Below, piece by piece: positions 1 through 5,487 of a stretch of 5,742 nt of DNA. The stretch comes from Desulfarculaceae bacterium. GTDB lineage: Bacteria; Desulfobacterota; Desulfobacteria; Desulfobacterales; Desulfobacteraceae. The notes below the pieces were generated by a model. It searched no databases and was not told the DNA's origin. It was given only the letters and a program-made list of their open reading frames with translations. Each line of letters opens with the position of its first letter. Position 1 is the first letter of the stretch. A program made the translations under genes and the position numbers. The DNA is taken from NCBI GenBank assembly GCA_021737205.1, contig JAIPEK010000158.1, positions 1 through 5,742 on the forward strand, given 5' to 3'.

Positions 1-1383
1 GGTGACATCCTGGCCGAGCACCCAGGCCCTATTGTGGTTGGCCCCTATGTCCGCCGTGAGATATGCCAGCATCATGCCGGGCGCGTTCCGGCATTCGTAC
101 CCTGTCCATTCCAGTCCCTTGACATGGACGGCCAGCTTTTCCGCCCCTTTTCCCAACCTTTCGGATGCGATTTTGACCCCGTCGGCCAGGGCATCGCCGG
201 CCCCCTCTCTGCGGGCGATGATGTTCATCAGGTGAATTACCGATTCCAGATCTGCGAATTTCACCTCCATTCCCATCTCTTCTTTGCTGATGATTTCCTT
301 TTCAAAACATTCAATGGCAAATGCGGCCACGGCGCCCCCGGAAATTGTGTCGATTCCAAGCTCGTCACAGATATAGTTGGCATACGCCACCTCTTCGATG
401 GACTTGAGTTCGCAGTTGCCGCCGAAAAGGGAAATGGTTTCGAATTCCGGGCCTTCCACATAGGCCGATCCCTGTTTGGTCTTGGCATGCCCGTATTTGC
501 CGCAGGGGATCGGGCAGCAGAAACACCCCTTGTCCGTGATCTTGACTTTTTCCAGGACCGACTGGCCGTTGATCTGCCGGTAGTGGTCGGAATAGGATGT
601 CTGGAAATTGCGCGTGGGAAAGGCGCCGACCTGGTTGATGAAGTTGGTGATGCCGGCGGTGCCCTCCGGGGTCCACCCGGTGAATCCGGGCTTTTCGTAA
701 ATATCCGCATACGCCTGTTTTCCGGATTCGTACAGGCCCTCGAGATCATATGCGGGCAGGCTTTTCGTTCCCTTGACCGCAATGGCTTTGATCTTTTTGT
801 CCCCGACCACAGTACCGATACCGGTCCGGCCGCATTGGCGGCCGAAATCATGGGAAATACAGGCGAACCTCACCCGGTTTTCCGCTGCAGGGCCCACCGT
901 GCAGATTTCAAAATCCTCTCCGAGATCCTTTTTCATGCGTTCTTCCAACGTAATGGAACCCTGGCCCCAGTAATCGCCTGCAGGCCGGATTTCAACCTTG
1001 TCGTCCTCGATATACAGATAACTCGGTTCGGCTGCTTTTCCCTCCAGGATCAGTACGTCATATCCCGCATATTTCAGGGCCGGTCCGAAATGGCCGCCCA
1101 TGTTGCCGTCTGCATATCCGTAGGTGGCCGGAGATTTTGTGCCGAAATGGATTTTGCCGCTTGCCGGAAGATAATAGCCGCTCAAGGGGCCGTTGGCCAT
1201 CACCACGATGTTCTCTTCGGAAAACGGATCGCAGCCTTTGGGGATTTCATCGTACAGAAGGCGGGCGACAAACCCTCTGCCCCCGATATATTTGTCTGCG
1301 AATTCTTCGGAAAGCGCCTCTTTTTGAATCGTTCCCGTGGTCAGATTGACCCGGAGGATCGTGCCGGCATAACCGTATAACAT
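1..1383 (-). CDS. Aldehyde:ferredoxin oxidoreductase family catalytic subunit (tungstopterin enzyme), C-terminus cut by window edge
   Basis: The frame reads open for 461 codons from ATG at 1383 to the left edge, so the C-terminus (probably 130-190 residues, judged from the family's usual length of about 600) is outside the window. The enzyme family oxidises aldehydes to acids, or runs in reverse, at a tungsten bis-pterin site next to one [4Fe-4S] cluster in the cytoplasm. Seen in the translation: NMGGHFG and KYAGYD at 94-108 (N-terminal pterin-binding domain); cluster cysteines C287, C290 and C294 in CFCCPIPC, matching the CxxCxxxC of Pyrococcus furiosus AOR; E313 in GPEFET and H450 in GANH, which fall where the tungsten-proximal Glu and His lie in that enzyme; and DELGID at 340-345, a variant of the pterin-binding DxxGL(C/D) motif. 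The fourth cluster cysteine and the second DxxGL motif should lie in the missing part. It is the second gene of an operon, 27 nt after the polyferredoxin gene. The substrate cannot be named. A BamB-like reductase is a less likely alternative. Confidence 0.93.
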   Translation of the reverse strand, partial: MLYGYAGTILRVNLTTGTIQKEALSEEFADKYIGGRGFVARLLYDEIPKGCDPFSEENIVVMANGPLSGYYLPASGKIHFGTKSPATYGYADGNMGGHFGPALKYAGYDVLILEGKAAEPSYLYIEDDKVEIRPAGDYWGQGSITLEERMKKDLGEDFEICTVGPAAENRVRFACISHDFGRQCGRTGIGTVVGDKKIKAIAVKGTKSLPAYDLEGLYESGKQAYADIYEKPGFTGWTPEGTAGITNFINQVGAFPTRNFQTSYSDHYRQINGQSVLEKVKITDKGCFCCPIPCGKYGHAKTKQGSAYVEGPEFETISLFGGNCELKSIEEVAYANYICDELGIDTISGGAVAAFAIECFEKEIISKEEMGMEVKFADLESVIHLMNIIARREGAGDALADGVKIASERLGKGAEKLAVHVKGLEWTGYECRNAPGMMLAYLTADIGANHNRAWVLGQDVT

Positions 1384-1388
1384 GGAAA

Positions 1389-1398
1389 TCACCTCTTT
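1389..1398 (-). promoter_or_regulatory. Strong ribosome binding site of the AOR gene
   Basis: On the minus strand this reads AAAGAGGTGA, almost fully complementary to the 16S rRNA 3' end. Its GAGG core lies 8 nt before the ATG at 1383. It fixes the AOR start and suggests high translation of the catalytic subunit. Confidence 0.85.
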
Positions 1399-1410
1399 AT
1401 ATTCATTACA

Positions 1411-1821
1411 TTATGTAAGTGCCGCATCTTCGGTTTCTTCGGCCAAAAAAAGCGCTCCGCGGGGGCAGGCTTCCACGCAGGCGCCGCACAGCGTACATTT
1501 GGCGGGCGCTTCAAGCTCTGCATGAGAGCACATGACATCATGGGGACATTCTTCCACACAGAGCATGCAGCCGGTACATTTGTCCGGGTCCACCAGATAG
1601 ACCCCGTTTTCCAGCCGGATTGCCTCCTCCGGGCAAACTTCGGCGCACGCCCCGCACTGGTCGCAAAGGTGGATGTGGTAGGTGCCGGGGCCGGGAAACA
1701 GGCCCTGTATCCGCAGGAGGGACTTGGCCGGGTTGATTTCCCTGAAATTTTCCAGAGCGCAGGCGACAAGGCAGGTCCGGCATCCGGAACACTTTTCGTT
1801 TTCGGCTTCCAATTTCAACAT
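1411..1821 (-). CDS. Polyferredoxin electron-transfer subunit with four [4Fe-4S] motifs, AorA-like partner of the AOR
   Basis: This is a 136-residue soluble iron-sulfur protein with no signal peptide or membrane segment. It has four CxxCxxCxxxC motifs: C11/14/17/21 (followed by Ala, not Pro), C53/56/59/63-Pro, C82/85/88/92-Pro and C109/112/115/119-Pro. Sixteen cysteines fit four [4Fe-4S] clusters, and there is one spare cysteine, C98. Arrangement and size match the small iron-sulfur subunit (AorA) of multi-subunit AORs such as that of Aromatoleum, and the HycB/DmsB-type four-cluster family. The inferred role is to wire the tungsten subunit to an acceptor. The ATG at 1821 is preceded by GAGAGGA with about 4-5 nt spacing, which supports this start. 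The gene is first in its operon and lies 27 nt upstream of the AOR gene. No FAD-binding AorC-like gene is visible; one could lie beyond the left edge. Function as an electron carrier is secure; the assigned partner is inferred from adjacency. Confidence 0.9.
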   Translation of the reverse strand: MLKLEAENEKCSGCRTCLVACALENFREINPAKSLLRIQGLFPGPGTYHIHLCDQCGACAEVCPEEAIRLENGVYLVDPDKCTGCMLCVEECPHDVMCSHAELEAPAKCTLCGACVEACPRGALFLAEETEDAALT

Positions 1822-1825
1822 ATCG

Positions 1826-1948
1826 TCCTCTCATTGTGGTTCGGGTTGCCCCGGCAATGCCGCCGGGTTTTCCTTCCTGAGTCGTCGGGTCTTTCCGGAG
1901 AAAGTTGATTTTATTCTCAGGAGGATGGACTTTTCCTGCATAACCTGA
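1826..1948 (-). ncRNA. Candidate structured 5' leader of the ferredoxin-AOR transcript
   Basis: The predicted minus-strand transcript starts near 1948, giving a leader of about 127 nt. Base pairing visible by eye, on the minus strand: a long stem of 10 pairs with one bulged A (1916-1925 with 1871-1881; core TCCTGAG/CTCAGGA is 7 perfect pairs); inside it a hairpin at 1891-1904, stem CTTTC/GAAAG closed by a UCCG tetraloop of the stable C(UNCG)G type; and downstream a 6-bp CCCGGC/GCCGGG hairpin at 1850-1867. The 5' arm of the long stem can instead pair with an upstream CAGGA (1934-1938), and its UCCUC (1921-1925) is complementary to the GAGGA of the ferredoxin ribosome binding site (1826-1830). 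I do not recognise a known riboswitch class, and there is no U-tract, so any control would be on translation or stability. The structure is inferred from pairing only. Confidence 0.45.
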
Positions 1949-1954
1949 TATGAG

Positions 1955-1983
1955 ACTATAGTATGATTATATGATCATGTCAA
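1955..1983 (-). promoter_or_regulatory. Sigma70-type promoter of the ferredoxin-AOR operon
   Basis: On the minus strand there is a perfect -35 TTGACA (1978-1983), a 17-nt spacer, and a -10 TATAGT (1955-1960, 5 of 6 consensus bases). The transcript would start near 1948. The spacer holds an inverted repeat, ATGAT (1963-1967) and ATCAT (1974-1978), where a repressor could bind. Confidence 0.75.
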
Positions 1984-2011
1984 GGGATGGTCAGACCAAT
2001 TTTATAAAAAA

Positions 2012-2038
2012 TTCATATGGGCATGAAAAGGCTTCATG
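2012..2038. promoter_or_regulatory. Possible operator: three alternating half-sites between the divergent promoters
   Basis: TTCATA (2012-2017), CATGAA (2022-2027) and TTCATG (2033-2038) alternate in orientation at 10-11 bp steps, about one helical turn. CATGAA/TTCATG is a perfect 6-bp inverted repeat with a 5-nt spacer. The block lies about 30-55 bp upstream of the minus-strand -35 and 64 bp upstream of the plus-strand -35, a place suited to an activator acting on either promoter. The sequence is AT-rich, so a chance origin is possible. Confidence 0.3.
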
Positions 2039-2101
2039 TGCAGAATTTGGTTTTTTCATCCTTTGGAGAGAGAATTTTTGCGGCAACGAAAACTGGAAAA
2101 C

Positions 2102-2131
2102 TTGACACGGCAGCAAAAAGGTGTATCTAAT
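2102..2131 (+). promoter_or_regulatory. Sigma70-type promoter of the corrinoid-activator operon
   Basis: A perfect -35 TTGACA (2102-2107) is followed by an 18-nt spacer and a -10 TCTAAT (2126-2131, 5 of 6 consensus bases). Transcription should start near 2138. This rules out the in-frame GTG at 2121 as the start codon of the downstream gene, because that codon would lie inside the promoter. CCGGAT (2135-2140) and ATCCGG (2148-2153) form an inverted repeat over the likely start point and could be an operator. Confidence 0.7.
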
Positions 2132-2149
2132 TTTCCGGATTCAACCGAT

Positions 2150-2186
2150 CCGGCACCCGCCTGTTGAAAAACGGGCAGGGCGCCGG
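2150..2186 (+). promoter_or_regulatory. Stem-loop with GAAA tetraloop in the leader of the activator operon
   Basis: Outer stem CCGGC/GCCGG (2150-2154 with 2182-2186) and an inner stem (2156-2165 with 2170-2179: nine pairs including one G-U, plus one C/A mismatch) are capped by GAAA (2166-2169), a GNRA tetraloop. No U-tract follows, so it is not an intrinsic terminator. It ends 18 nt before the chosen start codon and could affect ribosome access or mRNA stability. Its outer CCGG is shared with the inverted repeat at 2135-2153. Confidence 0.5.
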
Positions 2187-2204
2187 AAGTTCATGAGGAT
2201 GCGG

Positions 2205-4115
2205 ATGACCGAAACGATTGACATTTCATTTGCCCCTTTCAACAAAAAGGCGAAAGTTCGCGCGGGAATCACCATTGCTGATGCAGCCGCCGCTCACAAT
2301 GTGCCCATCCGGTCGGACTGCGGTAAACACGGTATCTGCGGCAAGTGCCGGGTGGTGGTGGATGACCCGGCCGGAGTGAGCCCGGTGGGCGGAACCGAAG
2401 CAAAGATGCTGTCGGAACGGGAACTGGCCGATTCCCTCCGGCTGGCCTGCCAGACAAGGATTACAGGACCTGTCACCATCACGGTGCCTGATGATGCAAC
2501 CCTGAACGGGGATGTGGATGGAAAACCGACTCTTTTAGGGGCGTTTTGTATCAACCCGGCTGTTCAGCGATTTTATGTGCCAACGGATCGTATCCGGCAG
2601 GCGGATCAAGGCAGGGGACTCAGCCTTTCCGACCGGATTGTCGAGCAGGTGCAAAAGACAGACAAGGAAAGGATTCATTTTCGGAGCCGGTATTCCCTGG
2701 AGGCCGCAAGCCGGGTGGATATGCGGCTTCCCTATGTTACCGTGGTGCACCATGACGAGCAGGGGGTGATATCCGTTGTAAAAGGATCGGTGGAGTCCAG
2801 CCTGGGTGTGGCGTTTGATGTAGGCACCACGACCCTTGCCGCCTATATGTGCGATCTGGTGAGCGGGGAGATTCTGACCTCCAGAGCCATGATCAATCCC
2901 CAGAGGCGGTTCGGCCTTGATGTGATTTCCCGTATCGCTTCCGTGATCGAGGACGAAGCGGATCTTGAAAAACGGCTTCTTGAGAGAAACCTTCTGGACC
3001 GGTATCGGAGCAGCGGAGTCCCGGAAGAGCCCGTTCTTGACAAAATGAAACACCAGGTGATCACCGCCATGGATGACCTTGCCGGGCAATGCCTGAAAGA
3101 GGCGGGCCGTGAAAGAGAGGAGATCCATGAAATCACCGTAGCCGGGAACACCACGATGCAGCATATCATGGCCGGGTTCAATCCGAAAAGCATCGGGGTC
3201 TCCCCGTATCTTCCGGTGACCCGGTCGCCCGTACTGATGGATTGCGTTGAAATCGGCCTTGATCTGTCACCGGCCACGCCCGTTTACATGTTTCCGATGG
3301 TTTCCGGATTCCTGGGCGGGGACATTCTTGCCGCATGCCTTGCAGATGAATCGTATAAACGGAAGGACACTACGCTGATCATCGATATCGGCACCAACGG
3401 GGAACTGCTTTTGATCAATGAAAATGGCATATGGGGGACAAGCTGCGCCACCGGACCGGCTTTTGAAGGCGCCCAGATCTCCTGCGGCATGCGGGCCTCC
3501 GCCGGTGCCGTCAACCGGGTGTATATGGTTCCGGAAAGCGCCGGACGTATTGAATTCGAAACGATCTCGAATGCAGATCCCGTCGGGATATGCGGTTCAG
3601 GCATCATAGACGCCCTGGCCGCCATGAGAAAGGCCGGCATCATCAGGGAAAACGGAACGTTCGATCCGGATAAACCGGGCGTGGTCCGTGATGAAAAGGG
3701 GCTTGGCAAGGCATTTTATCTGCCGGGAACAAAGATTCACATCACGCTGAACGATATCAGGCAGGTACAGCTTGCCAAGGCAGCCCTTTTCGTGGGGATT
3801 GAGTCTCTCCTCGAACAGGCCGGGGTGGAAACGGTCAGCCGGACCCTGCTTACCGGGGCCTTTGGTACGGGGTTCAACCAGGACAGCGCAAGGTCTATCG
3901 GCATGCTGCCGGATGTGATCTGCCGTACGGGAATTGATACAACCCCGAACCTGGCCGGGGCCGGCGCTGTGATGGCGCTTTTGGACAAGAGCAAAAGAAC
4001 GGATATCCAGCGGGTCTTCCAGAACGTCCATACCCTTGATCTGAACCAGGTCCCGGATTTTGTCTCCAAACTGTCCACAGCCACAAAATTTCCGGCAAAT
4101 CATGGGGAAAAATGA
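2205..4115 (+). CDS. RACo-like corrinoid protein reductive activator ([2Fe-2S] plus ASKHA ATPase, DUF4445 family)
   Basis: This 636-residue cytoplasmic protein couples ATP hydrolysis to one-electron reduction of an inactive Co(II) corrinoid protein to Co(I). From M1 at 2205: an N-terminal plant-type ferredoxin domain (about 1-95) with C39, C45, C48 and C82 in the CX5CX2CXnC pattern; a linker domain (about 100-200); then a C-terminal ASKHA fold with phosphate loops DVGTTT (205-210) and DIGTNGE (394-400), CGSG at 463-466 and GAFG at 551-554. Domain order and size match RACo of acetogens. The ATG at 2205 is chosen because GAGG (2195-2198) lies 6 nt before it; in-frame ATGs at 2193 and 2199 are possible and change nothing in the domain, while the GTG at 2121 sits in the promoter. 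The stop overlaps the next start (ATGA, 4112-4115), so the two genes are translationally coupled. The corrinoid client is unknown. Confidence 0.92.
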   Translation: MTETIDISFAPFNKKAKVRAGITIADAAAAHNVPIRSDCGKHGICGKCRVVVDDPAGVSPVGGTEAKMLSERELADSLRLACQTRITGPVTITVPDDATLNGDVDGKPTLLGAFCINPAVQRFYVPTDRIRQADQGRGLSLSDRIVEQVQKTDKERIHFRSRYSLEAASRVDMRLPYVTVVHHDEQGVISVVKGSVESSLGVAFDVGTTTLAAYMCDLVSGEILTSRAMINPQRRFGLDVISRIASVIEDEADLEKRLLERNLLDRYRSSGVPEEPVLDKMKHQVITAMDDLAGQCLKEAGREREEIHEITVAGNTTMQHIMAGFNPKSIGVSPYLPVTRSPVLMDCVEIGLDLSPATPVYMFPMVSGFLGGDILAACLADESYKRKDTTLIIDIGTNGELLLINENGIWGTSCATGPAFEGAQISCGMRASAGAVNRVYMVPESAGRIEFETISNADPVGICGSGIIDALAAMRKAGIIRENGTFDPDKPGVVRDEKGLGKAFYLPGTKIHITLNDIRQVQLAKAALFVGIESLLEQAGVETVSRTLLTGAFGTGFNQDSARSIGMLPDVICRTGIDTTPNLAGAGAVMALLDKSKRTDIQRVFQNVHTLDLNQVPDFVSKLSTATKFPANHGEK

Positions 4116-4804
4116 AAGCTGTCACAGACATTGATATTCAATTGACACCACGGGAGATGTCCAGGTGCCAGACACCCGGAAGGGATGTTTCCCGTCAGAT
4201 GATGGAAAATTTTGAAAAAGCGGTTTCCACTGCGCTTTCCTGTGCCGCTCCCCTTATTGTGTACGAGTTTGCGGAATTCAAAAGAATGCCGAATGACAAG
4301 GTGTTTGTCGTTCCAGTTGGCCGGGACCAACATTTTGAAGTGAACATGGGGACACAGGCCGATTTCCTTGACGGGGCAGAAATTCTCATGATCGTGGCCC
4401 ATTCCATCGGCCCTGAGCTGGATGCGCGGGCTAAAAAACTCAATGACAAAGGGCTGTATCTGGAAAGTTATCTTCTGGATTTCGCCGGTCTCTCCGCCCT
4501 GAACAAGGTGGGCCTACACGGACGGAAAATCGCGGAAGCCAAAGCAAAGCAGAAGTCATGTGGGGTAAGTGCGTCCCTGAGTCCCGGCTCCGTGGACGGA
4601 TGGGATGTACGGGACCAGAAAATACTGCACGGTCTCCTTGATCTTGAACAATACGGCATCTCGCTTACGGAATCGGGCATGCTGGTGCCGTTTAAAACCG
4701 TGATTTCCGTTATCGGCATCGGGCCCGGATACAAATCGAAAAAAGTGGGATCCGTCTGCAGATTGTGCAGCCTGCGGGAGACCTGCCTTCAGCGCCGGGA
4801 TTGA
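4112..4804 (+). CDS. Small protein related to the MetH (B12-dependent methionine synthase) activation domain
   Basis: This is a 230-residue soluble protein. Its C-terminal half aligns by eye with the activation domain of cobalamin-dependent methionine synthase: SLSPGSVDGWDVRDQK at 155-170 corresponds to the RPAPGYP segment of E. coli MetH, and GISLTESGMLVP at 182-193 to its GMKLTESFAMWP. The AdoMet-contacting Arg and Tyr of MetH (R1134, Y1139) appear to be Ser155 and Ser160 here, so AdoMet binding is doubtful. The C-terminus has a cluster C216-x2-C219-x5-C225 followed by Arg-Arg, able to bind metal or an Fe-S cluster. The start ATG overlaps the stop of the RACo-like gene, with a GGGGAAAA ribosome binding stretch just before it. 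The inferred role is to work with the RACo-like ATPase on the same corrinoid protein, for example by presenting the cofactor or guiding electrons. Homology is moderately secure; the role comes from context. Confidence 0.75.
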   Translation: MKAVTDIDIQLTPREMSRCQTPGRDVSRQMMENFEKAVSTALSCAAPLIVYEFAEFKRMPNDKVFVVPVGRDQHFEVNMGTQADFLDGAEILMIVAHSIGPELDARAKKLNDKGLYLESYLLDFAGLSALNKVGLHGRKIAEAKAKQKSCGVSASLSPGSVDGWDVRDQKILHGLLDLEQYGISLTESGMLVPFKTVISVIGIGPGYKSKKVGSVCRLCSLRETCLQRRD

Positions 4805-4810
4805 ATTTTG

Positions 4811-5380
4811 TTATTTGAACAATACTCTGTTGTTCTCCAGTGACTCGATCACGGCAAGGGAATACACATCATACCCGCGGCTTTCCAGGATTGATGCGCC
4901 GGGCTGGAATCCTTTTTCGATAACGATGCCCACTCCGGCGACTGCGGCGCCTGCGGTTTCCACAAGGTCGGCAAGACCGGATGCCGCATTGCCCCGGGCA
5001 AGGAAATCATCCATGATCAGGATGTTTTCCCCTTTTTGGATGAACTCTTTCGACAGGGTGAGGGTGTAATCCGTATTTTTGGTGAACGAGTGCACCTGTG
5101 TGGTCAGGGCGTCACCTGTCATGGTGCCCGGCTTTTGCTTTTTTGCAAACACCACCGGTTTTCTGAAATACCGGGCGCAGGCAGTTGCCACTGCGATCCC
5201 GGAGGATTCCACGGTCATTATCCGGTCCACGGACCGGTCCTTAAAATAGCTGAAAAAGTGTTCTCCGGCCTCGTCCACCAGATCGCAGTCGATCTGGTGA
5301 TTCAAAAAGGAATCCACTTTCAGTACGGATTCGGAGACCACTTTTCCTTTTGAAACGATTGTATCCTTTAACCGGTCCAC
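4811..5380 (-). CDS. xpt: Xanthine phosphoribosyltransferase
   Basis: Converts xanthine and PRPP to XMP and pyrophosphate in purine salvage, in the cytoplasm. The 189-residue product matches the Bacillus subtilis Xpt type (194 residues) along its length: KVDSFLNHQID at 21-31, with N27 at the purine-contacting position; VESSGIA at 57-63; the PRPP loop ILIMDDFLARGNA at 120-132; and IVIEKGFQPG at 152-161 with the base-stacking region Lys156. The start is GTG at 5380, with AGAAAGG (5389-5395) 8 nt upstream. The gene ends 6 nt from the stop of the convergent activator operon, and no clear terminator is visible between them. It lies 107 nt downstream of the DUF362 gene on the same strand and could share its transcript. 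The leader shows no purine riboswitch. Confidence 0.95.
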   Translation of the reverse strand: MDRLKDTIVSKGKVVSESVLKVDSFLNHQIDCDLVDEAGEHFFSYFKDRSVDRIMTVESSGIAVATACARYFRKPVVFAKKQKPGTMTGDALTTQVHSFTKNTDYTLTLSKEFIQKGENILIMDDFLARGNAASGLADLVETAGAAVAGVGIVIEKGFQPGASILESRGYDVYSLAVIESLENNRVLFK

Positions 5381-5487
5381 GGGCCGGGCCTTTCTTCTTT
5401 TTTAACAATTCAGTCCATCAACGGTTCCGGGATCCAGGCAGCGGTTCGAATATTGATCTGCCGCCTGCCGGGGACCGGTTGCGCGGA
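5381..5487 (-). other. Short intergenic region upstream of xpt
   Basis: On the minus strand, GGCAGGCGG (5461-5469 region) can pair with CCGCTGCC about 16 nt downstream, giving an 8-bp stem with one bulge. No U-tract follows. No convincing promoter hexamers and no purine-aptamer core are visible, so xpt may be transcribed by read-through from the DUF362 gene. Confidence 0.3.

Noticed and set aside
34..1380. A 448-codon open frame on the plus strand opposite the AOR gene
   Set aside because: It is antisense to a gene with clear AOR motifs, has no recognisable domain, and is explained by GC-rich codon use of the real gene.
1840..1905. Resemblance of the ferredoxin leader to SAM-I or glycine riboswitches (AAACCCGGC-like and GGGGCAA-like pieces)
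   Set aside because: Only short fragments match; the kink-turn and pairing layout of SAM-I and the glycine aptamer core are not present.
2055..2085. A possible sigma54 promoter (TTGG ... TTTTTGC)
   Set aside because: The GG and GC elements are separated by 13 nt and not the required 10, and the TGGCAC core is missing.
2088..2101. Short direct repeat GAAAAC-TG-GAAAAC
   Set aside because: Two 6-bp copies in AT-rich DNA are within chance expectation and match no known site.
2121..2204. An in-frame GTG at 2121 as a longer start for the RACo-like protein
   Set aside because: It lies between the -35 and -10 of a good promoter, so it would not be transcribed; the extra residues are not part of the ferredoxin domain.
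4805..4830. A bidirectional terminator between the convergent genes
   Set aside because: Only a 5-bp AT-rich stem (TTGTT/AACAA) is visible, without a GC-rich stem or a clear U-tract.
5381..5487. A purine riboswitch upstream of xpt
   Set aside because: Only a chance TATAATCC string resembles the 5' end of the known xpt aptamer; the loop-loop and three-way junction core are absent.
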